Origin: CAZUYC01 sp964624475
Lineage (GTDB): Bacteria; Myxococcota_A; UBA9160; SMWR01
NCBI GenBank assembly: GCA_964624475.1
Contig: CAZUYC010000015.1
Location: 29,166-93,165 of the forward strand
Direction: 5' to 3'
Length of the DNA: 64,000 nt
Made by a program: the position numbers and the translations under genes
Shown here: positions 36,156 to 44,565 of the stretch, in pieces
How the letters are laid out: the number at the start of each line of letters is the position of its first letter
How positions within the stretch are numbered: the first letter of the stretch is position 1
Notes under the pieces: generated by a model
The model's input: only the letters and a program-made list of their open reading frames with translations
Database searches by the model: none
Told to the model about the DNA's origin: nothing

Positions 36156-37526
36156 ATGCCCTCCGGCACGGAAACCCGCTACCCCTCGGGCCACGTTCTC
36201 TACCGGCGCCTCAACAGGCACTACCCGCGCATCGTGCGCGGTGACGGCTGCTGGCTCACCGACGATCGCGGCAGGCGCTACCTGGACGCCTCCAGTGGCG
36301 CGCTGGTCACCAACCTCGGACACGGCAATGCGGAGGTGGCGCGAGCCGTGGGCGAGCAGGCGGCGCGCCTGGCCTACGTGAACGGCACGGCCTTCACCCA
36401 CGACGCCATCGAAGAGCTCGCCGCCGAAGTGGCCGCCCTCTGTGCCGAAGGTCTCGACAAGACGCTGTTCCTGTGCAACGGCGGCGATGCCGTGGAGGCC
36501 GCGCTCAAGATCTCGCGGCAGTTCTGGGCGGAATCGGGCCGGCCCGAGAAGCGGAAGATCGTGGCCCTGACGCCGAGCTACCACGGGAACACGCTGCTCG
36601 CCCTCTCGGCGTCGGCCAGGCCGGGCTACCAGGAGCTCTTCCGGGACTGGCTGGTCGAGATCCACACGGCGCCGGCGCCCTATGCGTACCGCTGCTCGTG
36701 CCGCGGGGAGGCCGAGGAGTGCCCGGCCTGCAGCGGCGCCGCCGTGGAGCAGGCGATCCTGCGGGATGGGCCCGAGACGGTGGCGGCCTTCATCGCCGAG
36801 CCGGTGGGCGGGAGCTCGACCGGCGCGTCGGTGCCGCGTCCGGGCTACTGGAGGAAGGTCCGCGAGATCTGCGACCGCTACGAGGTGCACTTCGTCGCCG
36901 ACGAGGTTCTCGCCGGCGCCGGCCGCACGGGCACCTGGTCGGCGCTGGAGCCCTACGGCGTCGCGCCGGACTTCCAGATCTTCGGCAAGGGGATCGCGGG
37001 AGGCTACGCCCCGTTGTCGGCGCTGGTGACGTCGCGTCGCATCCTCGACGTCCTGGCCGCGGGCTCCGGCGCCCCCCTGCACAACCAGACCTTCTCCCAG
37101 TTTCCGGTCTCCTGCGCGGCCGGCCTGGCGACCCTCCGCCAGATCAAGGCCCAGGGGCTCCTCGCGCGCTGCGCGAGCATGGGGACCGTCCTCTTCCAGC
37201 GCCTGGCCGAGCTGCTGGACCATCCCCACGTAGGAGACCTCCGCGGACGGGGGCTCCTCGCCGGCATCGAGTTCGTCGAGGACAAGGCGTCGCGCAAGCC
37301 CTTCGACCGGAGCCTGCGGATGGCGGAGACCCTCGGCGAGACGGCGCAGGAGGCCGGCCTCGTGCTGTGGACGCATGCCGGGCAGGCGGATGGCGGGGGC
37401 GGAGACCTGATCCTGATCGGCCCCCCGTTCATCATCACGGAGGACGAGATCTCCGAGCTGGTGGGTCGGCTGCGGACGGCCCTCGACACGGCGATCGAGC
37501 GGATCCGGGATCGGAAGCGCCGCTAG
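36156..37526 (+). CDS. class III PLP aminotransferase
   Basis: 456 residues. DDRGRRYLDASSGALVTNLGHG, NGGDAVEAALKISRQFW, LTPSYHGNTLLALSASA, IAEPVGGSSTGASVP, VADEVLAGAGRTGTW and the Schiff-base K278 in FGKGIAGGYAPLSAL give a fold-type I, class III enzyme of the omega-amino-acid/adenosylmethionine-aminotransferase type. A Cys insert (CSCRGEAEECPAC) resembles a small metal site seen in some members. Preceding repeats separate it from the FAD operon, and a promoter-like element suggests its own transcript. It is followed 14 bases later by a semialdehyde-type dehydrogenase, so it likely makes a semialdehyde from a terminal amine (for example ornithine, GABA or a diamine) for that enzyme. Confidence 0.88.
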   Translation: MPSGTETRYPSGHVLYRRLNRHYPRIVRGDGCWLTDDRGRRYLDASSGALVTNLGHGNAEVARAVGEQAARLAYVNGTAFTHDAIEELAAEVAALCAEGLDKTLFLCNGGDAVEAALKISRQFWAESGRPEKRKIVALTPSYHGNTLLALSASARPGYQELFRDWLVEIHTAPAPYAYRCSCRGEAEECPACSGAAVEQAILRDGPETVAAFIAEPVGGSSTGASVPRPGYWRKVREICDRYEVHFVADEVLAGAGRTGTWSALEPYGVAPDFQIFGKGIAGGYAPLSALVTSRRILDVLAAGSGAPLHNQTFSQFPVSCAAGLATLRQIKAQGLLARCASMGTVLFQRLAELLDHPHVGDLRGRGLLAGIEFVEDKASRKPFDRSLRMAETLGETAQEAGLVLWTHAGQADGGGGDLILIGPPFIITEDEISELVGRLRTALDTAIERIRDRKRR

Positions 37527-37540
37527 CTCGAGGAGGCACG

Positions 37541-39124
37541 ATGACGACGCCCGCATCCGACCCGATGAAGATCACCTACACGACCTCCGCAGCGGACATG
37601 GACCAGATCCACGAGGCCTTCGACGAGGCCCTCGCGAGGGTCCGCTCGGAGTGCGGGAGGGAGTACCCGCTCTACATCGACGGCAAGCCGGTGCGCTCGC
37701 AGACGCCGCCGATCGTCGACACCTCGCCCATCGACACGAGCCTCGTCCTCGGCGAGTTCGCTTCCGCCAGCGTCGAGCACGTCGACCAGGCCATCGAGTC
37801 CGCCTGCCGGGCCCGCCGGAAGTGGGAGAGTCTGGGCTGGCAGAAGCGCGTGACGATCATGCGCAAGGCGGCGGAGCTGGTGCGCGCGAACAAATTCGAG
37901 CTCGCGGCCTGCATGAGCCTCGAGGTGGGCAAGAGCCGCCTGGAGTCCCTGGGGGACGCCGAGGAGTCCGCCGATCTCATCGACTATTACGCCGCGCAGA
38001 TGGAGGAGGCCAGCGGCTTCCGCAGGAAGATGAACCAGCTCACGCCGATCGAGGACAACACGGACCTGCTCCGGCCCTTCGGCGTGTTCGTCTGCATCGC
38101 ACCCTTCAACTTCCCCCTGGCCCTGGCCGCTGGCATGTCCTCCGCCGCCCTGGTGGCCGGGAACACGGTCGTCTTCAAGCCGGCCCAGGACACGCCGTGG
38201 ACCGGGCTGCGGCTCTACCACCTCTACCGGGAGGCGGGCGTCCCCGAGGACGTCCTCCACTTCATCTCCGGGCGGGGCTCCGTCATCGGCGATGCGCTGT
38301 GGCAGCATCCCAAGGTCGACGGCGTCGTCTTCACCGGCTCCAAGGACGTGGGCATCCGGATGTTCAAGGGCTTCAGCACCCGGTGGGTCAAGCCCTGCCT
38401 GACGGAGCTCGGCGGGAAGAACGCCTGCATCGTGACGGAATCGGCGGATCTCGACGCCGCCGCCGAGGGTGTGATGAGGTCCGCCTGGGGGCTCCAGAAC
38501 CAGAAGTGCAGCGCGTGCTCGCGGGTCTACGTGCACCGGAAGGTAGCCGAGGAGTTCACCGCGAAGCTCATCGAGAAGACCCGGGCCATGACCATCGGCG
38601 ACCCGACGAAGCGCAACGTGTTCTTCGGCCCGGTGATCAACCAGAACGCGGTCAGGACGTTCGAACGCGCGGTGGAGATGGCTCGGAAGGACGGCTCGGT
38701 CCTGGTGGGCGGCAGGCGCATGACGGAGGGCGCCTTCGCCCGGGGCCACTACGTGGAGCCCACCATCGTCAAGGCACCCCTCTCGAGCCGGCTCTTCATG
38801 GAGGAGTTCTTCGTCCCGGTGCTCGCCATCGGGGAGATCGACTCCCTGGAGCAGGCGATCGAGGAGACCAACAGGGCCGAGTACGGCCTCACGGCCGGGC
38901 TCTTCTCGCACGATCCAGCGGAGGCGGAGAAGTTCTTCGACGAGATCGAGGCGGGTGTCACCTACGTGAATAAACGCAGCGGCGCGACCACCGGCGCCTG
39001 GCCGGGCGCCCAGGCCTTCTGCGGCTGGAAGGGCTCCGGATCCAGCGGAAAGGGCGGCTGCGGCCCCTACTACGTGATGCAGTTCATGCGCGAGCAGAGC
39101 CGCACCGTGATCGAGACGCGCTAG
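37541..39124 (+). CDS. aldehyde dehydrogenase, glutamate-semialdehyde (P5C) dehydrogenase-like
   Basis: 527 residues from an ATG with a GAGGAGG ribosome site. The active-site Glu is E289 (LTELGGKNACIV) and the nucleophile C323 (NQKCSACSRVYVH). FNFPLALAAGMSSAALVAGN and VFKPAQDTPWTG are cofactor segments. The C-terminal sequence VTYVNKRSGATTGAWPGAQ and FCGWKGSGSSGKGGCGPYYV is characteristic of the 1-pyrroline-5-carboxylate (glutamate gamma-semialdehyde) dehydrogenase branch (PruA/RocA, PutA C-terminus). It would produce glutamate or a homologous dicarboxylic amino acid with NAD. The upstream class III aminotransferase could supply the semialdehyde from ornithine; together with the ornithine-cyclodeaminase homologue at 40337 this points to ornithine/proline-type metabolism. 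Confidence 0.88.
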   Translation: MTTPASDPMKITYTTSAADMDQIHEAFDEALARVRSECGREYPLYIDGKPVRSQTPPIVDTSPIDTSLVLGEFASASVEHVDQAIESACRARRKWESLGWQKRVTIMRKAAELVRANKFELAACMSLEVGKSRLESLGDAEESADLIDYYAAQMEEASGFRRKMNQLTPIEDNTDLLRPFGVFVCIAPFNFPLALAAGMSSAALVAGNTVVFKPAQDTPWTGLRLYHLYREAGVPEDVLHFISGRGSVIGDALWQHPKVDGVVFTGSKDVGIRMFKGFSTRWVKPCLTELGGKNACIVTESADLDAAAEGVMRSAWGLQNQKCSACSRVYVHRKVAEEFTAKLIEKTRAMTIGDPTKRNVFFGPVINQNAVRTFERAVEMARKDGSVLVGGRRMTEGAFARGHYVEPTIVKAPLSSRLFMEEFFVPVLAIGEIDSLEQAIEETNRAEYGLTAGLFSHDPAEAEKFFDEIEAGVTYVNKRSGATTGAWPGAQAFCGWKGSGSSGKGGCGPYYVMQFMREQSRTVIETR

Positions 39125-39176
39125 GTCGGGCCGCGCCCCGGAACCCGCGCACCCGTGCGGCGGCGAGGTGGAAGCG

Positions 39177-40340
39177 ATGAAGATCGACCTCTTCAAGATG
39201 GAGAGGACCCAGTGCCTCTTCGAGAACGAGGTGGAGTTCAACCTGTCGGAGAGCGGCGTCCTGCCACTCAGCCTGGGCGAACTCGTATCCGGCAGCCGGG
39301 AGCGCGCCGAGCTCGACGGGCTCCTGCTCAAGTACCCGCATTCGACGGGCCGACCCCGGCTGCGCGAGAACATCGCGCGCTTCTACGGCTGCGCGGACCC
39401 GAGGTGCGTCACGGTCACGAACGGCGGTTCCGAGGCCAACTACGCGGCGCTATGGAGCCTCGTCGACAAGTCCGACCGGGTGGCGTTCATGCTGCCGAAC
39501 TACATGCAGGGCTGGGGCCTGGCGAGGGCGTACGGGCGGCAGGTCGACGCGTATCGCCTGGTCATGAAGCGGGACTCGGGCGGCGACTGGCGATGGGAGC
39601 TCGATCTCGACAGCCTTCGCAGGGCCGTCCACAAGAGTACGCGCGTCATCGTCGTGACGAATCCGAACAATCCCACCGGCGCAGTACTCGGTGAAGACGA
39701 GATGGAAGCGATCCTCGGCGAGGCCCGTCGCGTCGGCGCATGGGTCCTCGCGGATGAGATCTACCGGGGAGCGGAGGTCTCCGGTCCCTTGTCACCGACC
39801 TTCTGGGGCCGCTACGAGAAGGTCGTGATCACCAGCGGCTTGTCCAAGGCCTTCGCGCTTCCCGGCTTGCGCTGCGGCTGGGTCGTGGCGCCGCCCTCCC
39901 TCATCGCGCGGATCTGCCGGCATCACGACTATCTGACGCTGACCCCATCCTTCCTGGCCGATCATCTCGCGGACATCGTCATGGAACCCAGCCGCCGGGA
40001 CCGCGTGCTGAAACGCACTCGAGAGATCATCGCGCGCAACCTTCCCGTCCTGGAGAAGTGGATCGCGTCGCACGGCGACGTCTTCGAATTCGCGAGACCG
40101 ATCGCCGGCGCCATCGCGACGGTCAAATACGCCCTGCCGATCGCCTCCGAGACCCTGATGCATCGCTTGCTCCGGGAGCAGTCCGTGCTGATCACTCCGG
40201 GGGGGCACTTCGGCATCGGTCGCTACATGCGGATCGGCTTCGGCTACGACCTCGAGCGCACGAGGAAGGGACTGCAGAGGATCGACCCGTTGATCGAGGA
40301 GCTGAAGCAGAAGGCTGGCAGAGCTAGCAATTCCCGCTAG
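39177..40340 (+). CDS. class I/II PLP aminotransferase (arginine/aspartate type)
   Basis: 387 residues; the ATG at 39177 (rather than GTG 39168) has a GAGGTGG ribosome site. Motifs: LKYPHSTGRPRLRENIARFY, VTNGGSEANYAALW, VVTNPNNPTGAVL, VLADEIYRGAEV, the Schiff-base K224 in SGLSKAFALPGLRCGW and the C-terminal RIGFGYDLER. It begins unusually with a Phe/Glu-rich FENEVEFNLSESGV segment as in aminotransferases/lyases acting on arginine or capreomycidine-type amino acids and kynurenine-like enzymes. The product's last 4 bases overlap the convergent cyclodeaminase homologue. Substrate not determined; an alpha-amino group transaminase or a beta/gamma-eliminating lyase are both possible. Confidence 0.83.
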   Translation: MKIDLFKMERTQCLFENEVEFNLSESGVLPLSLGELVSGSRERAELDGLLLKYPHSTGRPRLRENIARFYGCADPRCVTVTNGGSEANYAALWSLVDKSDRVAFMLPNYMQGWGLARAYGRQVDAYRLVMKRDSGGDWRWELDLDSLRRAVHKSTRVIVVTNPNNPTGAVLGEDEMEAILGEARRVGAWVLADEIYRGAEVSGPLSPTFWGRYEKVVITSGLSKAFALPGLRCGWVVAPPSLIARICRHHDYLTLTPSFLADHLADIVMEPSRRDRVLKRTREIIARNLPVLEKWIASHGDVFEFARPIAGAIATVKYALPIASETLMHRLLREQSVLITPGGHFGIGRYMRIGFGYDLERTRKGLQRIDPLIEELKQKAGRASNSR

Positions 40341-41320
40341 ACGAGGATGCCCAGATCCTTCTCGAGGGCGGCGGCATAGGCGAGGTTGGCGATCGCGGTG
40401 TCCTGAACGCCGGTACCGGTGAGATCGCAGACGGTGATCTGGTCCTCCCGCTGCCGGCCCTGCGCGGTCCCGTTTGCGAGCTCGCCGAGCTCGATGATCT
40501 CGCATCCCTCGGGCAGCTCGCCGCCCTCGAGCAGGTGTTGGATCTCTCCGATCACGCGGCACTGGGAGAGGCGATCGCAGACCAGCCGATCCGCCCGGAG
40601 CAGGACCTCGGCGGCGAGTTCCTGCTTGCCCGGAAGGTCGGATCCGACGGCCGTGATGTGGAGCCCCGCGTGCAGGCTCTCGGCTCGGACGAGCGGACGG
40701 TCGCTCGCCGTGGCCGTGACGAGGATCTGGCTGTTGCGGACGGCGTTTTCGGGCGCTGCCGCCACCTCGACCCGCAGACCGAGACGGTCGCGCATCTCCT
40801 GGGCATAGCGATCCGCTCGTTCGGCCGAGCGACCCCAGACGACCACTCGCTGGAAGCTCCGGACGAGGGCCAGGCACTCGACCTGGTAGCGCGCCTGCAC
40901 GCCGGTGCCCAGCACGCCCACCGTCTCGACGCTGCGAGGGGCGAGGTGCTTCGCGGCGACGGCGCCGGCGAGGCCGGTGCGCAGGTCGGTGAGGAAGCTG
41001 TTGTCGAGCAGGATCGCCTCGCAGAATCCCGTCGCGGCGTTCAGCACCACCATCATCGCGCTCCCGACCGGGAGACCCAGGGCGGCATTGTCGCCGAATC
41101 CCGTGGCGATCTTGATCGCGACATAGGGGAGGCCCTTCACGTAGGCGCTCTTCACGTCGATGTCGCCATTCCGGTCCCGGGCGGGAACGTGCATGATGGG
41201 CGGCATGCTGACCCGGTCCTGCTGCAGCCAGCCGAACGCGGACTCGACGGCCTGCAGTGCCTCCGCATCGATGCCGACGACCTGTCGCAGCTCGGCCTCG
41301 GTCAGGATTCGAGTCTGCAT
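40337..41320 (-). CDS. ornithine cyclodeaminase / mu-crystallin family protein
   Basis: 327 residues from an ATG at 41320. MPPIMHVPARDRNGDIDVKS near the N-terminus, the substrate/NAD region VAIKIATGFGDNAALGLP, LTDLRTGLAGAVAAKHLA and the Rossmann motif VGVLGTGVQARYQVECL are standard for the family. Members include ornithine cyclodeaminase (ornithine to proline), alanine dehydrogenase, ketimine reductases and the ectoine-utilisation protein EutC. Because it neighbours a P5C-type dehydrogenase and two aminotransferases, a role in ornithine/proline or cyclic imine chemistry is plausible. It is transcribed opposite to the rest of the cluster. Confidence 0.87.
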   Translation of the reverse strand: MQTRILTEAELRQVVGIDAEALQAVESAFGWLQQDRVSMPPIMHVPARDRNGDIDVKSAYVKGLPYVAIKIATGFGDNAALGLPVGSAMMVVLNAATGFCEAILLDNSFLTDLRTGLAGAVAAKHLAPRSVETVGVLGTGVQARYQVECLALVRSFQRVVVWGRSAERADRYAQEMRDRLGLRVEVAAAPENAVRNSQILVTATASDRPLVRAESLHAGLHITAVGSDLPGKQELAAEVLLRADRLVCDRLSQCRVIGEIQHLLEGGELPEGCEIIELGELANGTAQGRQREDQITVCDLTGTGVQDTAIANLAYAAALEKDLGILV

Positions 41321-41331
41321 ACCCGCCCTTC

Positions 41332-41337
41332 ATTGTA
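41332..41337 (-). promoter_or_regulatory. -10-like TACAAT before the cyclodeaminase homologue
   Basis: On the minus strand TACAAT (five of six consensus bases) lies 11 bases before the ATG at 41320, preceded by GCA rather than TGn. A transcript starting 6-7 bases later would have a leader of about 5 bases. The AAGGG between them may be a weak ribosome site or unused. Confidence 0.4.
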
Positions 41338-41490
41338 TGCGACGCGGGGAGTCGGAGTCGGCGCTGGGCCCAGCCGTCCCCCCAGGGGATTCGACGTCGG
41401 CGCCGCGAGGAACTCTCCCCGCAGACCCGGCGGGTGCGGTAAGGTGTCGTGTCGCAAACCCCATCGCTACGTCAGCAGGAGAAGATCTCG

Positions 41491-42660
41491 ATGAGCGCAC
41501 CGTTCGACATGACCCTGATCCAACGCGGCGCCCGCCTGCGCCGATCGCCCTATTTCGAGGCGACGCAGCGCCATGGAGCCCGCCGGTACACGGTGTACAA
41601 CCACATGTTCCTGCCCACCTGCTACGACGATCTCGAAGCGGAGTACTGGAAGCTCCTGCGCGGCGTCAGCGTGTGGGACGTGAGCGTGGAGCGACAGGTG
41701 GAGATCACGGGGCCGGACGCCTTTGCGTTCACGAACCGGCTCACGCCGCGTGATCTCGCGAAGTGCGCCGTCGGTCAGGGCAAGTACGTCGTGCTCACGG
41801 CGGAAGACGGCGGGATCATCAACGATCCCGTGCTCCTGCGCCTGGGGGAGAACCACTTCTGGCTCGCCCTGGCCGACAGCGACGTGCTCTTGTGGGCGAA
41901 GGGAGTCGCCCTCCACTCGGGTCTCGACGTCGAGATCCGCGAGCCCGACGTGTCGCCCCTGCAGATCCAGGGCCCCAAGGCGAAGGACGTCGTCGCGGCG
42001 CTCTTCGGCAACGCCGTGTTGGATCTGCGTTACTACTGGTTCCTCGAGACGCAGCTCGACGGCATCCCCCTGATCGTCACGCGCACGGGCTGGACCGGCG
42101 AGATCGGCTACGAGGTCTACCTGCGCGACGGAAGCCGCGGCGTGGAGCTGTGGGAGCGAGTGATGGAGGCGGGCCGGCCCTTCGGCATCGCCGCCACTGG
42201 ACCGTCCGACATCCGGCGCATCGAGGCGGGAATCCTGAACTACGGGATCGACATGACCCTCGACACCAACCCGTTCGAGGTCGGCCTCGGCTGGCAGGTC
42301 GAGCTCGGCCGGGGAGCGGATTTCATCGGACGCGTCGCCCTCGAGCGGGTGCAGAAGGAGGGCGCGCGGCGCCAGCTGGTGGGGATCCACATCGAAGGTG
42401 CGCGGCTCGATCTCAACATGATCCGCTGGCCGGTGCTCGCGAACGGCGCCGAATGCGGCTTCGTCACGTCCGTGGTGTACTCGCCGCGGCTCGAGCGCAA
42501 CATCGCCTACGCCCTGCTGCCCTCGCAGCACGCGTCGCTCGGGACGAAGCTCACGGTCGTCGTGCCGGAGAGCGAGGCGCCCGGGGCAGCCGGCCGACGC
42601 GCCGCAACGGTGGTGCCGAAGCCGTTCGTGGACCCGGATAAGGAGATTCCGAAGTCCTAG
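41491..42660 (+). CDS. GcvT-family protein, DMSP-demethylase (DmdA)-like branch
   Basis: 389 residues from the ATG at 41491 (a GTG at 41449 would extend it by 14 residues). RRSPYFEATQRHGARRYTVY then NHMFLPTCY is the typical opening of DmdA and related folate-dependent demethylases. LTPRDLAKCAVGQGKYVVLT, GPKAKDVVAALFG, RTGWTGEIGYEVYL and DIRRIEAGILNYGIDM are GcvT-fold signatures. It would transfer a methyl group from a sulfonium or quaternary ammonium substrate to tetrahydrofolate. True DmdA cannot be separated from related clades by eye. It is the second GcvT-like gene in the cluster, and a CntA/GbcA-like Rieske oxygenase lies 1.9 kb downstream. Confidence 0.82.
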   Translation: MSAPFDMTLIQRGARLRRSPYFEATQRHGARRYTVYNHMFLPTCYDDLEAEYWKLLRGVSVWDVSVERQVEITGPDAFAFTNRLTPRDLAKCAVGQGKYVVLTAEDGGIINDPVLLRLGENHFWLALADSDVLLWAKGVALHSGLDVEIREPDVSPLQIQGPKAKDVVAALFGNAVLDLRYYWFLETQLDGIPLIVTRTGWTGEIGYEVYLRDGSRGVELWERVMEAGRPFGIAATGPSDIRRIEAGILNYGIDMTLDTNPFEVGLGWQVELGRGADFIGRVALERVQKEGARRQLVGIHIEGARLDLNMIRWPVLANGAECGFVTSVVYSPRLERNIAYALLPSQHASLGTKLTVVVPESEAPGAAGRRAATVVPKPFVDPDKEIPKS

Positions 42661-44456
42661 GGAAGCGGAGCTCGGCCTGCAGCCGGCGTCGCCTGCCCTC
42701 GTTCGCGGAAGAGGATCCGTTCGACCAGCGGAATGGGCAGCGCTCCCTGCGCCACGAACGCGTCGTGAAAGTTCCGTAGCGTCGCTCCCCTGGCCGAGCG
42801 GTACTTGTCGCGCAGCTCCTGGATCTGGAGCTTTCCGAGCGTGTAGTAGAGGTAGGTCGGGTTGTACGTGCCGCGGCGCGACTCCTCGAAGGCATTGGCC
42901 GGCTCCTGGAACGCCTTCTCCTCGAAGAACCTGGCCCCCTGCTCGACGGTCCAGCCGGCCGTATGCAGCTTGATGCCGACCACATAGCGAGCGTCGCGCA
43001 GCAGCGCCTCCTGGAGCTGCGCCAGGCGGTACCTGGGATCGTCGCCGCCGAAACCCTCATCCACCATCATCTGCTCGCAGTAGTGGGCCCAGCCTTCGCC
43101 ATTGGTGCCCGAGAAGACCAGCTTGCGCGTCTTGGTCGGAAAGCGCGGCGCGTAGAGGAACTGCAGGTAGTGGCCGGGATAGGCCTCGTGCACGTTCATG
43201 AGGCCGGTGACCCAGGGGTTGAAGGCGCGCAGGTGTTCCTCCCCGTGCTTCGCCGTCCACTCCTCTTCCACCGGCGTCACGTAGTAGAAAGCTTCGGTCG
43301 CCCTGGTCTCGAAGGGACCCGGCGTGTCCATCGAAGCGAATGAGCCGACGCGATCGTAGACGGGAGTCTCTTCGATGATCGGGCGAACGTCCGACGGAAT
43401 GGTGATGATGTCCTTCTCGACCAGGAATCGCCGGGCATCCTCCACGGATTCCCTCACCGACGCAATCAGCTCGCCGGGCGCGGGATGGGTGTCCGACAAG
43501 GAGGTCATGACCTGGGCGGGCGTCTTCTCGGGATCGATCCTGGCGGCGACCTCGACGAAGGCGGCGTGGTCCGCGGCGAGCCGGGCCTCCCCCTTGGCCA
43601 GGAGGTCGGCGAGCGGCATTTCGACCATGTCTTCGTGCTTCAGCTTGGCGAGAAAGCTGGCCTCGCCAATCGCATAGTTTCCCTTCGACCGCGGCAAGAG
43701 GTCCTTCTCGAGCCACGCGGCAAAGTCCCTGGTGGCCGCGACGGCGCCTCGGTTGGCTGCCTCGAAGCCGGCGCGCAGGGTCGGGTCGGCATCGGCCGCC
43801 TGGGTCTCGACCCACGTGGGTACGGAGCTCTCGAAGAATCCGATCGAACCCTTCGCCATGCGAATCGCCAGGTCCGTGAACTCCCTGGGCGGGTCGTGCA
43901 GATTCGCCCTGGCGGCTGCGTAGACCCCCGGCACGCCTTGGAGGCGCCCCACCACTGACGCGAGCCGCTCCGCGCCGGGAGCGAAGCCTCGCTTCATGAG
44001 GCTGTCGATCGCCTGGCCGGGGAGCCCGGCGTAGATCATGGGATTGGTCGCGAAGACCCGCAGGGTTTTCATGTCGAGGAGCTCGCCCTGGATCTGCCCG
44101 AGCAGTGCCTGGGCATCGATGTCTTCGTCGAAGGAGAGCTCGGCTCGATCGACGTCGCCGAGGCGCACGAGAAAGCGCTCGAGCTCGCCGATGCGGGCGT
44201 CGATGCGCTTCTGGGAGCGATCGTCCATCGAGGCGTCGTAGTCGTGAATCCCGACTCCGGTCGCGTTCGAAGGCTCGAAGGCGAACTTGGCCTCGAAGAA
44301 GTCGTCCACCACTCGACCGAAGTCCTCGCCGCCGCCGCGGATGGGAGCGGCAGCGGCCGAGGCCGCGGCTCCGGCCGCGTTCTCGGCCACGGGCGTCGAA
44401 GCGCCGTCCGAACACGAGAGCGTGGCCAGAAGCGCGACGAGGAGTCGGGCCATCAT
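42657..44456 (-). CDS. DUF885 family lipoprotein (putative metallopeptidase)
   Basis: 599 residues, starting MMARLLVALLATLSCSDG: a lipoprotein signal with lipobox TLSC. The rest is the alpha-helical DUF885 domain, with a zinc-site-like motif NVHEAYPGHYLQFL (HExxxGH), FSGTNGEGWAHYCEQMMV and a C-terminal GTYNPTYLYYTLGKLQIQ. Family members are predicted periplasmic peptidases with an M3/M32-like fold; no substrate is established. The 3' end overlaps the convergent GcvT-like gene by 4 bases. With the S9 peptidase and the POT transporter it is one of several peptide-related genes in the window. Confidence 0.88.
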   Translation of the reverse strand: MMARLLVALLATLSCSDGASTPVAENAAGAAASAAAAPIRGGGEDFGRVVDDFFEAKFAFEPSNATGVGIHDYDASMDDRSQKRIDARIGELERFLVRLGDVDRAELSFDEDIDAQALLGQIQGELLDMKTLRVFATNPMIYAGLPGQAIDSLMKRGFAPGAERLASVVGRLQGVPGVYAAARANLHDPPREFTDLAIRMAKGSIGFFESSVPTWVETQAADADPTLRAGFEAANRGAVAATRDFAAWLEKDLLPRSKGNYAIGEASFLAKLKHEDMVEMPLADLLAKGEARLAADHAAFVEVAARIDPEKTPAQVMTSLSDTHPAPGELIASVRESVEDARRFLVEKDIITIPSDVRPIIEETPVYDRVGSFASMDTPGPFETRATEAFYYVTPVEEEWTAKHGEEHLRAFNPWVTGLMNVHEAYPGHYLQFLYAPRFPTKTRKLVFSGTNGEGWAHYCEQMMVDEGFGGDDPRYRLAQLQEALLRDARYVVGIKLHTAGWTVEQGARFFEEKAFQEPANAFEESRRGTYNPTYLYYTLGKLQIQELRDKYRSARGATLRNFHDAFVAQGALPIPLVERILFRERGQATPAAGRAPLP

Positions 44457-44565
44457 CGGGCTGCGACGCTAGCACGGCGTGAGGCCCCAACCGGCGGATC
44501 CAGGGTTCCGGCCGGCGGGCTCGCCAGCTCCCCCAAGCCGGGTTTCGCGGCTACGCTAGAGCGCC